From NCBI GenBank assembly GCA_903957405.1, contig CAJBPC010000708.1:1-8394 (forward strand): 8,394 nt of DNA, written 5' to 3'. The notes below the pieces were generated by a model, which saw only the letters and a list, made by a program, of their open reading frames with translations, did no database searches and was not told the origin of the DNA. The translations under genes were made by a program, and so were the position numbers. This DNA is from an uncultured bacterium (GTDB lineage: Bacteria > Bacteroidota > Bacteroidia > Chitinophagales > Chitinophagaceae). Shown here piece by piece: positions 1 through 7,900 of this stretch (position 1 is the stretch's first letter; every line of letters begins with the position of its first letter).

Positions 1-342
1 CAGGATATGGAAGAGATCTATGCGATATCCGACCTCTTCCTCTTGCCGTCTGAGTACGAGAGTTTTGGTCTGGCTGCCCTCGAAGCCATGGCAGGTGGTG
101 CGCCGGTCGTCTCCGCCAACGTGGGTGGACTGCCGGAGATCATCATCCCGGGCAAAAACGGCTACATGGGTGCTGTCGGGGATGTGGAGGAAATGAGCAA
201 GATGGCTATCGATATCCTAAAAGACGACGAAACACTTGCACGCTTCCGTGATGAAGCAAGAAAGCAAGCCAGACATTTCGACATATCGAACATCGTCCCC
301 AAATATGAGTCACTATACGAACGATGCATCGCAGGGATGTGA
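1..342 (+). CDS. bshA: BshA, N-acetyl-alpha-D-glucosaminyl L-malate synthase (C-terminal part)
   Basis: This is the 3' end of a GT-B fold, GT4-family glycosyltransferase; the frame is open from base 1, so the start lies to the left of the window. About 113 of an expected roughly 380 residues are visible, covering the end of the C-terminal nucleotide-sugar-binding domain. The GT4 signature EX7E is present in ESFGLAALEAMA; its two Glu codons are residues 20 and 28 of the visible part. It is followed by the GGLPEII loop and the NGY/GDVEEM segment, which closely resembles Bacillus BshA (EKESFGL...GGIPEVI...VGDV). In the family, BshA joins UDP-GlcNAc and L-malate to give GlcNAc-malate, the first step of bacillithiol synthesis in the cytoplasm. 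The stop is TGA at 340-342. It converges with the envC-like gene, so the two are not co-transcribed. Another GT4 enzyme is possible because the N-terminal acceptor domain is not visible. Confidence 0.85.
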   Translation, partial: QDMEEIYAISDLFLLPSEYESFGLAALEAMAGGAPVVSANVGGLPEIIIPGKNGYMGAVGDVEEMSKMAIDILKDDETLARFRDEARKQARHFDISNIVPKYESLYERCIAGM

Positions 343-440
343 TCCATCCTTTCCATGGCGAGATCAATCCTGAGTGCTGAAAGAACAGGCATCCTTGAGC
401 CACGGCAGATATATGAACCCTGCCATGAATGCTGGCCGGA

Positions 441-1763
441 TCACCTCGACTTAAGCCATCCCTGAGGATCCACAAACGTGCTCTCGTTGTTCACCACGAA
501 CAGGATCTCACCATCGCCATCATCATTGACACCGGCCTTGCCTATCAACTGCCCCATGGTCACCTGTGCGCCCTTAGAGAGGGATACTGAAGAAAGATTG
601 TAGTAGGTCGTGAAATATTTTCCATGCTTGATGGTGACCGCCTGGCTGCCTGCCACGTCGAAAACCGAAGACACTACTCCTTCAAATACGGCCTTCACCG
701 TAGCCCCCTGCTGGGTGCCGATGGTGACACCGATATTGTCTTCCATCAGCTTGGTACCTTCGATGCTTCGCTTGCCGAACCCGGAAGTGATGGTGCCCGT
801 TTCCACCGGCCAGGGCAGATTCCTGCGGTTGTTTTCAAAACCCACCGATACCCGCGTCACCTCCGGTGTACTCTCCAACACTGTTGTCTTACGAACGGTC
901 GCCGCTGGCTTCGGAGCTGTCGTCGTCGTTGCCGGAGCCTTAACGGCACCGCTCTCGTTCGCAGCCTTAGCCTTGGCCGCGTTCTCCAATGCGATTCGCT
1001 TCGCATCTTCGGCTGCCGCTTTTTTTCGCGCATCTTCTATCTCCCGCCTTACGATCGAAGCGATGGCATTCTGCAGGTTCTTATCCAGACGCTTCTTCGC
1101 AGCAAGCTCACTGAGCAATTCCTTTTCCCGAGCCTTCAACTTATTGACAAAACCTGCCTTTTCATTCTTTTCCTCCTCCAGTATCTGCCTCTGCCTGTTC
1201 TGCTCCTCGAGTGCCTTACTCTTTTCCTGCTTGTTCTGCGACAACTGGTTCTTTTTTCTTTCCAGCTCCGTTTTTGTCTTGCTGATATTTGCCACTTGAT
1301 CTTCCCGATACTCGCGGTAGCTCTTGAGGTACGCAACGCGCTTCACGGCATCATTGAAGCCAGATGAGGTGAAGATGAAATTCAGCATGTCGTAACTGCT
1401 GCGATTCTTGTAAGCATACTCGATCGTTCGACCGTAGTGCTCTTTCAATGTGTCCAACTGCTTTTCCAACCGGTAGATCTCCCGGTTGCTGGAGTAGATG
1501 TTGTTATCGATCAGCCGCACTTCGTCGTTGATGTTCTCGATCACGGCAAATCGTTTCTGCAGCTTCGACTGGATGAGATTCAACTGACCAAGGGAGGCTT
1601 TCTTATCCTTGCTGATGGTGCTTTGTTGCTTTTGCAGCTGTTCTATCTCCCCCTGAATCTGCTTTCTCCGCTTTTCCAGCTCATCACGGCTCTGGCCAAT
1701 GACGATCTGATGCACCAATGCGATCAGGAAAAAAAGAATAAAGGCATATCTGTTTGTCAGCAT
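441..1763 (-). CDS. EnvC-like murein hydrolase activator: coiled coil plus degenerate M23/LytM domain
   Basis: This 440-residue protein has a hydrophobic N-terminal segment (about 5-23, ending VIGQ) that reads as a signal peptide. A long charged coiled coil (about 25-265, rich in Glu, Lys, Gln and Arg) follows, then an Ala/Thr/Pro-rich linker (about 266-300) and a C-terminal LytM/M23 fold (about 315-437: LPWPV, TSGFG, GATVKAVFEGVV, GQLIGKAG, VDPQGWL). This is the architecture of EnvC, which sits in the periplasm at the septum and activates amidases. The zinc ligands of active M23 enzymes are absent. The usual HxGxD is NIGVT (N343, T347), the YxHLS His is Asn389, and the HxH region reads EILF. 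The protein is therefore probably a regulator, not a peptidase. The ATG at 1763 has an A-rich leader (AAAACAAAAAT) and no Shine-Dalgarno sequence, as is usual in Bacteroidota. It is the last gene of the ispF-dut-DUF4292 run, 69 nt after the DUF4292 gene. Confidence 0.88.
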   Translation of the reverse strand: MLTNRYAFILFFLIALVHQIVIGQSRDELEKRRKQIQGEIEQLQKQQSTISKDKKASLGQLNLIQSKLQKRFAVIENINDEVRLIDNNIYSSNREIYRLEKQLDTLKEHYGRTIEYAYKNRSSYDMLNFIFTSSGFNDAVKRVAYLKSYREYREDQVANISKTKTELERKKNQLSQNKQEKSKALEEQNRQRQILEEEKNEKAGFVNKLKAREKELLSELAAKKRLDKNLQNAIASIVRREIEDARKKAAAEDAKRIALENAAKAKAANESGAVKAPATTTTAPKPAATVRKTTVLESTPEVTRVSVGFENNRRNLPWPVETGTITSGFGKRSIEGTKLMEDNIGVTIGTQQGATVKAVFEGVVSSVFDVAGSQAVTIKHGKYFTTYYNLSSVSLSKGAQVTMGQLIGKAGVNDDGDGEILFVVNNESTFVDPQGWLKSR

Positions 1764-1772
1764 ATTTTTGTT

Positions 1773-1812
1773 TTACGCAGTGCAGGCAAGTTACGCAGCA
1801 ACCGGCGCTGCG
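1773..1812. repeat. 8-bp direct repeat overlapping a short hairpin, upstream of the envC-like gene
   Basis: TTACGCAG occurs at 1773-1780 and again at 1791-1798, separated by 10 bases (18-bp period). The second copy overlaps a perfect 6-bp inverted repeat, CGCAGC (1794-1799) and GCTGCG (1807-1812), with a 7-nt loop. On the minus strand the element lies 10 to 49 nt before the envC-like start codon. No T run follows the hairpin, so it is not a standard terminator. It could be a protein-binding site, a leader-RNA structure, or chance. Confidence 0.35.
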
Positions 1813-1832
1813 GCGATGCCTCGCTGTTAAAA

Positions 1833-2645
1833 TTACTTCAATTTGTAATTCTTCGGGATGGAGAAAGGGTAGTTTTGAGGCTGGTCGAACTCTACTTGCC
1901 TGAATTCCAGCAAGAGGTCGACCCGCTCCTTCTCCGAAAGGGCCAGCCTCCGGGTATTGGCGAATGTCCATTTCCCCGCCGGTTGGTAATCCTCATATGA
2001 GAGCGTTGCCCTTCGCTTTCGGAGGCTGTCTATATCATCAAGATCGCTCTGCACAAGCTCCATCCGGGGCTTGGAAAAGGTGAGCAGATGCTTGAAGAAG
2101 GACCCGGTCATCGACATGGACAGCAGACTGCCGTCATCCCTGTAACTTTTCATCTCTCCATCCATATATATCGGGTTTCCGATGAGCAGTTCCTGCAAAG
2201 TGCCGAAGTCGAAGGGCAGCTTTGTGATGGCCTGCAGTTCGGATATGGTGGTGTAACGGATCGTCTTCTCCAACTTATCCATGATCATGACACTGTCGGG
2301 GGTGACCATCACTCGGAAGGCTTCCACACCCAAAGCGGCAATGATCGAAGCCCAAATGACAGTATCCTTCTGCATGCGGATGAATGCGTTGAAGTCAAGG
2401 TTTTTATCTTTCGAGTCCTTGTAAGCCACCTTGATCTTCGCAGCGAAAGTCCTGTACACAATCCGGTTACCGGCGATGCGTGCAACCGTTTCCGCCACGA
2501 TTTTCGCGGAGTCCACCGCAGGAACATCGACGACCGCGGTCCGCACAATGGTATCCGTTTGTATGGCAACCGCAGTGACTTTGCGGACTGGCCTGCAACC
2601 CTGATGGAACAACAATGCGAGGACAACGAATATGGACAATCTCAT
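1833..2645 (-). CDS. DUF4292 family lipoprotein, function unknown
   Basis: This is a 270-residue protein with a short hydrophobic N-terminus (about 4-13) leading to Cys17 in FHQGC, a loose lipobox of the sort tolerated in Bacteroidota. It is probably a lipoprotein starting at Cys17. The residues after the Cys (RPVRK) are basic, without the acidic surface-export signal known from Bacteroidota, so a periplasm-facing anchor is more likely. A spacer to about 50 is followed by the DUF4292 domain (about 55-268): FAAKIKVAY, an IRMQKDTVIWASI strand, GVEAFRVMVTPDSV, the LPFDFGTLQELLIGNP helix, and the C-terminal strand YPFSIPKNY. The strand pattern resembles LolA/LolB-like lipid-binding half-barrels, but that is inference. 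It starts 17 nt after the dut stop and lies 69 nt before the envC-like gene, so co-transcription is likely. The family has no assigned function. Confidence 0.85.
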   Translation of the reverse strand: MRLSIFVVLALLFHQGCRPVRKVTAVAIQTDTIVRTAVVDVPAVDSAKIVAETVARIAGNRIVYRTFAAKIKVAYKDSKDKNLDFNAFIRMQKDTVIWASIIAALGVEAFRVMVTPDSVMIMDKLEKTIRYTTISELQAITKLPFDFGTLQELLIGNPIYMDGEMKSYRDDGSLLSMSMTGSFFKHLLTFSKPRMELVQSDLDDIDSLRKRRATLSYEDYQPAGKWTFANTRRLALSEKERVDLLLEFRQVEFDQPQNYPFSIPKNYKLK

Positions 2646-2662
2646 GATCTCTGCTTTACATG

Positions 2663-3106
2663 TTATTGACGACCGGTATGTCCGAAGCCGCCACTGCTCC
2701 GATGTGTATCATCTATCTCTTCCACCACCACCAACTGGGCCTTTTCTACTTGCTGTACGACGAGCTGTGCGATGCGGTCACCATGTCGAATGACCTGTTC
2801 CGCTGAAGACAGGTTGACCAGGATGACCTTCACTTCCCCGCGATAGTCAGAATCGATCGTACCGGGTGAGTTCAGGCAGGTGATGCCTTGATGGATGGCT
2901 AGCCCGCTTCTGGGTCTTATCTGCACCTCATACCCCGTGGGGATCTCCATGAACAATCCGGTCGGTACCAGCATCCGTTGCAAGGGCTGCAGCACAATGT
3001 CAGATGCGATATCGGCCCTCACATCCATGCCCGAGGCCCCTACGGTGGCGTAGGCCGGCAAGGGATTTGCAGAAAGGTTGATGATTCGAATGGGGATGAT
3101 CGGCAT
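2663..3106 (-). CDS. dut: Deoxyuridine 5'-triphosphate nucleotidohydrolase (dUTPase)
   Basis: This is a 147-residue, full-length trimeric dUTPase. It hydrolyses dUTP to dUMP and pyrophosphate in the cytoplasm, keeping uracil out of DNA and supplying dUMP for thymidylate synthesis. All five family motifs are present in order: ASGMDVRA (24-31), PRSGLA (65-70), GTIDSDYRGEVKV (82-94, with the expected catalytic Asp at 85 and the uracil-stacking Tyr at 88), GDRIAQLVV (109-117) and the Gly-rich RSSGGFGHTG (136-145), which closes over the phosphates. The start at 3106 gives the standard short N-terminal strand (MPIIPIRIIN). No Shine-Dalgarno sequence is visible; the leader is A/T-rich (TAATTTTACGAG). 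It lies 43 nt after the ispF stop and 17 nt before the DUF4292 start, which supports one transcript. Nothing is truncated or unusual. Confidence 0.97.
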   Translation of the reverse strand: MPIIPIRIINLSANPLPAYATVGASGMDVRADIASDIVLQPLQRMLVPTGLFMEIPTGYEVQIRPRSGLAIHQGITCLNSPGTIDSDYRGEVKVILVNLSSAEQVIRHGDRIAQLVVQQVEKAQLVVVEEIDDTHRSSGGFGHTGRQ

Positions 3107-3149
3107 CTCGTAAAATTACAGGAACCATCTCAGCTGGTGAAGTTAAAGA

Positions 3150-3626
3150 TCAACGGGTGAGCAGCACCGTGGCATAGGCCACCAATCCCTCTTCCCTGCC
3201 CACAAATCCCATCTTCTCGGTCGTGGTCGCCTTGATGGAAACATCATCCGCTTCCAAGCCCAGGATCCCGGCAATGACCTGCTGCATGGCGGCGACATAT
3301 GGCTTGATCTTCGGCGCTTCGAGGCAGAGGGAACTGTCCACATTCACCACCCGATATCCCTTCCCTGCGATGAGCCCCATGGTCCGGTCCAGGAGGATTT
3401 TGCTGTCAATATCCTTGAAATCGGCACTCGTATCCGGAAAATGAACGCCGATATCCCCCATCGCCGCAGCACCCAGCATGGCGTCACAAATGGCATGGAG
3501 CAATACGTCGGCATCGCTGTGCCCCTTGGCACCCAGATGGTGTGGGATCTTGACACCCCCGATCCACAGGTCTCTACCCTCCACAAGCTGATGGAAATCG
3601 ATGCCGAAACCTATCCTGTATGACAT
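3150..3626 (-). CDS. ispF: 2-C-methyl-D-erythritol 2,4-cyclodiphosphate synthase
   Basis: This is a 158-residue IspF of normal length. It converts CDP-methylerythritol 2-phosphate to methylerythritol cyclodiphosphate and releases CMP, in the non-mevalonate isoprenoid pathway in the cytoplasm. The zinc ligands are Asp10 and His12 in GIDFH and His44 in LLHAICDAMLG. GHSDAD (35-40) and ATTTEKMGFVGR (133-144) are the family signatures that bind substrate and cytidine. The frame stays open upstream to an ATG at 3680, but that start would add 18 unrelated residues and sits next to the porV terminator. The ATG at 3626 gives MSYRIGFGID, which aligns with the normal N-terminus (E. coli MRIGHGFD), so I chose it. 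It comes after a terminator and is probably the first gene of the ispF-dut-DUF4292-envC-like run. No clear Shine-Dalgarno sequence is present. Confidence 0.96.
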   Translation of the reverse strand: MSYRIGFGIDFHQLVEGRDLWIGGVKIPHHLGAKGHSDADVLLHAICDAMLGAAAMGDIGVHFPDTSADFKDIDSKILLDRTMGLIAGKGYRVVNVDSSLCLEAPKIKPYVAAMQQVIAGILGLEADDVSIKATTTEKMGFVGREEGLVAYATVLLTR

Positions 3627-3681
3627 AGTGTGCTTTGTTGTAAAAGTAAGCCAACGCCGGGAAACACGGATCCCGAACATG

Positions 3682-3709
3682 AAAAAGGCTCCCGTTCACG
3701 GAAGCCTTT
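3682..3709 (-). terminator. Intrinsic terminator after porV
   Basis: Read on the minus strand, AAAGGCTTCCG and CGGGAGCCTTT pair as an 11-bp stem (one G-T wobble) around a 4-nt TGAA loop. A run of five T follows, the last two beyond the stem. The hairpin begins 21 nt after the porV stop codon and lies 55 nt before the ispF start, so it should end the porU-porV transcript. The reverse direction has only three T before a G and should be weaker. Confidence 0.85.
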
Positions 3710-3730
3710 GACGAATCCTGGCATCACGCA

Positions 3731-4876
3731 TCACTCGTTCCCTTCAAAGTCGAAGACCAGGCTGAACCGGATCGTATTCGACAATGGGTTGCGATTGACA
3801 CCGGTACCCGATGGTATGAGGTAGGAGAAGTTAAGGCCGAAAATATTATACCGGATACCCGCACCCATGGAGAAATACTGGCGGTTGCCCTTGGTCTTGT
3901 CCTCATGGAAATATCCCAGCCTGAAAGCGAATTGGTCATTATACCAGTACTCCGTGCCGACCGAGAAGTAGAACTCCCTCAGCTCCTCACCGAATCCTCC
4001 GGGAGCATCCGCGAATGAACTGAACCAGCTGCCTACCACGCCTTTGCTGCGATATTGCGAAAGCCCGGCAGAATCCCCGAGGGACGGGGGTGTGGGGACC
4101 AGCATCTTGTGGATATCCACACCGAAGGAGACCTTGTTGACCTCATTGAAGACTTTCGAGTATACGCCACCGATAGTCAGGTTCGCGGGGATGAAATCCT
4201 TTGCCGTTGCATCATCGGTATATCCGATCTTGGAACCCATATTGGTCATCGCAAGGCCCAGGTTAAGGCCTGACCCCTCGGCATCGAGCTTGTTGTAATA
4301 CAGGCCGAGGTCACCGGCGACAGCGTTGCCCGCCTTGTATGACACTCCGTTGACGGATGCGCCCCCGGCGAGATTCGAATTGATATATCGGATGGCAACG
4401 CCAAGGCTGAGCTCATCGGATAATTTCCGGGCGTAACCGGCATCGACCGCCAACTCACGAGGACGGAATGTATTCAGGTCATTCCCAAGGTTATCTGTGA
4501 ACTGGATATTCCCCAGACTGAAATAGCGGAGTGAACCCGAGATGGACTGTTGGTCGTCGAGCTTGTGATAACCCGCGACAGTGGTCAGGTACACATCCGT
4601 GAGCCCGAGATCCTTGAGCCATGGCGTGTAGGTAAGGGCCAGGGCGCTGCGGTTCGTCGCGAACGGGTATTTGGCAATGTTGTAAAACTGGGAGTTGGCA
4701 TCCGCGGATGTGGCGACCCCAAGATCTCCCATGCCACCGGCACGGGCATCAGGTGATATGCGCAAAAAAGGAACCGCCGAAGTGACCACATTGATCGGCT
4801 GGGTTTGTGCATGGACAGCATTGGCGGTCATAATGCAGGCCACACCCAACAGGGCCTGGTGTATGTAACTTTTCAT
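3731..4876 (-). CDS. porV: Type IX secretion system outer membrane protein PorV (LptO)
   Basis: This is a 381-residue outer membrane beta-barrel of the FadL-like PorV family. It has a signal peptide (about 1-23, ending AVHA before Gln24). The family hallmark follows: VPFLRISPDARAGGMGDLGVA (about 35-55), then SADANSQFYNIAKYPF with its Asn-rich early segment. Repeated amphipathic strands continue to a last strand ending in RFSLVFDFEG, typical of a barrel C-terminus recognised by BAM. In characterised type IX systems PorV binds the C-terminal signal of substrates, takes them from the SprA translocon and delivers them to the PorU sortase. The frame is open upstream to an ATG at 4957, but only the ATG at 4876 (MKSYIHQALLG) yields a normal signal peptide. 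It lies 95 nt after porU on the same strand and is closed by a strong terminator, so porU-porV is probably one unit. Confidence 0.95.
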   Translation of the reverse strand: MKSYIHQALLGVACIMTANAVHAQTQPINVVTSAVPFLRISPDARAGGMGDLGVATSADANSQFYNIAKYPFATNRSALALTYTPWLKDLGLTDVYLTTVAGYHKLDDQQSISGSLRYFSLGNIQFTDNLGNDLNTFRPRELAVDAGYARKLSDELSLGVAIRYINSNLAGGASVNGVSYKAGNAVAGDLGLYYNKLDAEGSGLNLGLAMTNMGSKIGYTDDATAKDFIPANLTIGGVYSKVFNEVNKVSFGVDIHKMLVPTPPSLGDSAGLSQYRSKGVVGSWFSSFADAPGGFGEELREFYFSVGTEYWYNDQFAFRLGYFHEDKTKGNRQYFSMGAGIRYNIFGLNFSYLIPSGTGVNRNPLSNTIRFSLVFDFEGNE

Positions 4877-4971
4877 GAAAGGGAATTTGGCAGATGATGC
4901 AAAAAATGTTGGGTAGAAGTCTATGCCATTCAGAAAGTTTGGGTGATAAAAGTACACTTTTTTTTCAACTG

Positions 4972-7900
4972 CTATAGTATTGCCAATTTTTCAATTTTCT
5001 CCACAGATCTGCCATCAGACGTGCGCACCCTCAGCCGGTAGAGATATACCCCACGGCCAAGCCTTGCCCCATGGTCGTCAAGCCCGTCCCATTCCATCTC
5101 ATCCGAACGATTCCCGTCGGATCTTATGGTACGGGAGATCGTTTTCACGGTCTTTCCGGTAATCGTCAGTATCTGTATGGTCACCTGCAGATCCTCTCCC
5201 GCCCTGTTGTGTTCAAACAGAAAACGGGTCTGGGTGGTGAAGGGGTTGGGATAGTTTAGGACGTGCTGAAGGGTCAGCTCCTGCTTTTTGACGACCCTGA
5301 ATTCAAGCAGGTATTCGTTGCTGTTATTGAAAACATCCCATGCCCGGATCAGGATCTGGTGGTAACCTTCTTCGAATGCCGGCAGCTGGAAGCGGACGAT
5401 GCCGCTGTTCGGCCTGTCGGGGTCCGACTCAAAGAAATCATTCAGCAGGATGGTCTCCCGGGTATTCCCATCCACCACTGCCGTGATGTCATGCCCGATG
5501 CCGGTGCCGGCGGTGTTGATGCCGGTGGAATCGCTGATCCGGATGATCAGCACCGGACGTTCCCCCGTGATGCTGCCGTTGACGAATTTCTCATCGTTCA
5601 GAAAAGCCCTGATGGAAGGTCCGGCACCATCATCTGCGACGGCATTGCCCAGCCCTCCGATATAGACATCGTTCAAATATCCGTTCCCCTCCTTGCTGCC
5701 GTCCTCGGTATAAAAGCTGAGTTTCCCTTTCCCGGTATTGTAATTGATATCCTTCGGCACCACGAAACTGAAGCTGAACCGTCCATCAACCACCCGCACC
5801 TTCCCGTTGTACAGCAGATTCTGCCGAACGGTAAAGGATGTCGCCTGGCTGCCCGGGTCATTGGCAAGGGTGGTAAGGGTCTGTGCCTTGTCAAATAAGG
5901 AGGAGTACGCATGTCCGTTGAAGCCGGACAAGAATTGTCCATTGCGGTCGGTGACCTCCCCGCTGATGGTGTATCGGTTGAGGGCGCGGAGGGTGTCAGT
6001 GAATGCGTTGACAGGCAACCCATTGATGGCTGTTGGCCGGACGCGCAGCGAAGGAAATCCAAGCGTCATGGCGGGATCCCCCAGGAGGGTAAACTTGCGG
6101 TTGTTGACAACATCTCCGGAGGTTTGGAGGGTATAATTCTTCGCCTCCCTGACAGCGTCCCCTAGGGTCCTGTAGCTGCCATCAGGCAATGGCTGGAATG
6201 CCGCCCGGAGATAATTGTTGTTCATCACACGGTTGCTGAATGCAAAAACCAGCCTCGTCGTGGTCATCAATGCTATGGCGCCCGAGGGCTTGGACAGCAG
6301 GAGTTTTTCCCCTATCGACCGCTCCAGCGGATTGTCATACGGCGCAAAATCACAGGTTGCCGTGACGAACAACGGAAGCCGGTTCTCGTTCCGCCAGGCA
6401 TCCACCATGTCTTCATCGAGGATGGCTTCCTGAGCGAGTCGCTTGCTGCCCCCATGACCACTGTAGTTCCAAATCAGCGTGCCGTTAAAAATACGGCTGT
6501 TGATGGCTGAATTCACCAACGGGTAGCGGCTTCCACCTGCACCGCTTTCCTGACGGTAGGCATCCAGATAAGTCTTTCCAATGTTCCAGACCGGGGCGAT
6601 GCCTTCAATCGCCGCAGCATGCAGTTCCGCATCCGTCAGATGGAGATTCTGATCCTCGTCATCCGCCACGAAACTCAGGTGACTCCGCCATGGACCCAGT
6701 GAGACCGGTTCGTGGTAGCGTATGATCTTGTCAACCATCGTCCGCGCCTCCGCTGGCGAGGATGCCGGGACACGACCTATGCCAATATCGATCCGTCCCG
6801 GCCGCAGGAGGTCGTTGATGTCCTCATCGTCGTCAAGCAGACCAAAGAAATCATCGCTGGTATGCGTATTGAGTGGATCCAGTGAGCCGGAGGACTGCCA
6901 CGAATGGACATATCCCATATTTTCGTGTACACGGTACCGGTAGTCAAATGTGGCATCTCCGAAGAGCAGCAGGAAACGCGGCCTTTTGGTGCTGTCGGAC
7001 CGGGCCCTGTCATGGTACATCTTCACAAGATCGCGGATGGCGGCAGGGTCGGGACTGCCGGAGGAAAATTCATGATAGATCTGCCGCAGGTCTGCCACCA
7101 CGGAGATGATCCCGTCGCGGCGACGGTGGTGTTCTGCCAGACGGCCGGCTTCTTCCAACAGGTTCGTGGTGGTGACGATCAGCATTCCCGACGGCTGCGG
7201 CCGATGCAGGTTTTGGTTGGCGATCTTTCCGACCGTGCGCGGGGCGGGAAAGCCGGATCCAGAGAAAGCCATGTACTCCCTGACAAGGGAACAGTCATTC
7301 CGAAATCTGCTTTGTCCGACAGCAGTCGTCACGGTCATGGCAATGGGCCGCAAGGGGTCGGTGACATCCCAGACGCGCGTGGCCGGCGTCGTATTTCGAA
7401 GCAGGTATTCGGCTTTCCTCCCGGCAGCAACACCATTCCAATGCCGAAAGCGAAGCTGCGAGAGTCCGTTCATGTCAAGCATCCGGGTACAAAAAAGAAG
7501 GAAGCGATCCAGCCATGCCTGTGCATTCACACTGCCCGGGGTGAAAGCGAAACTGAGCTGCAACCGGCCTTCCGCAAGGTTGACGATGGAAGTGGCCGAG
7601 GATGGGGTGGCGATGGGTTCATACAAAACACCCGGCAAGGCTGGTGGCGCATGCCGATGCAGAAAGCCGTTGTTAAGGGATACATCCATTCGTGCAGGCT
7701 GCCCCGCGCTGCGGGCGATCACTTCACTCGTCACCGTCACGGGGGTGTTGGGAACAAGCCCTGTAAGGGCGATGTTGAAAGTCCGGCTGGAGGTCCGTCC
7801 CGGTCCGGTACCAAACTCTTCGCCGAACCATTGTTTACCGCTGCTGAGGAAATTCAAGCTGTCAAGTTCATGGGCGTAACGCTCGTCGAACCGATCGATC

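Noticed and set aside
610..1367. Two overlapping plus-strand frames of 229 and 247 codons opposite the envC-like gene
   Set aside because: Their composition (Phe/Ser/Leu-rich runs) is the mirror of the Lys/Glu-rich coiled coil on the other strand; no start signal or domain was seen.
3111..3118. TAATTTTA on the minus strand before dut as a -7 promoter element
   Set aside because: It lies only 4 nt before the ATG, so transcription would begin inside the gene; it more likely reflects the A/T-rich leaders of this phylum.
3627..3680. Extended N-terminus for ispF starting at 3680
   Set aside because: The extra 18 residues do not match the family, and the start would sit next to the porV terminator; the ATG at 3626 gives the standard N-terminus.
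4877..4957. Extended N-terminus for porV starting at 4957
   Set aside because: The extra 27 residues would bury the signal peptide; the ATG at 4876 begins a normal one.
4945..4967. Possible plus-strand terminator (AAAAGTACACTTTT then a T run) in the porU-porV gap
   Set aside because: The stem is only 5-6 A/T-rich pairs, and no plus-strand gene precedes it.
7106..7879. 257-codon plus-strand frame opposite porU
   Set aside because: It overlaps another antisense frame, is rich in Arg, Ser and Pro, and has no family resemblance; it is a shadow of porU.
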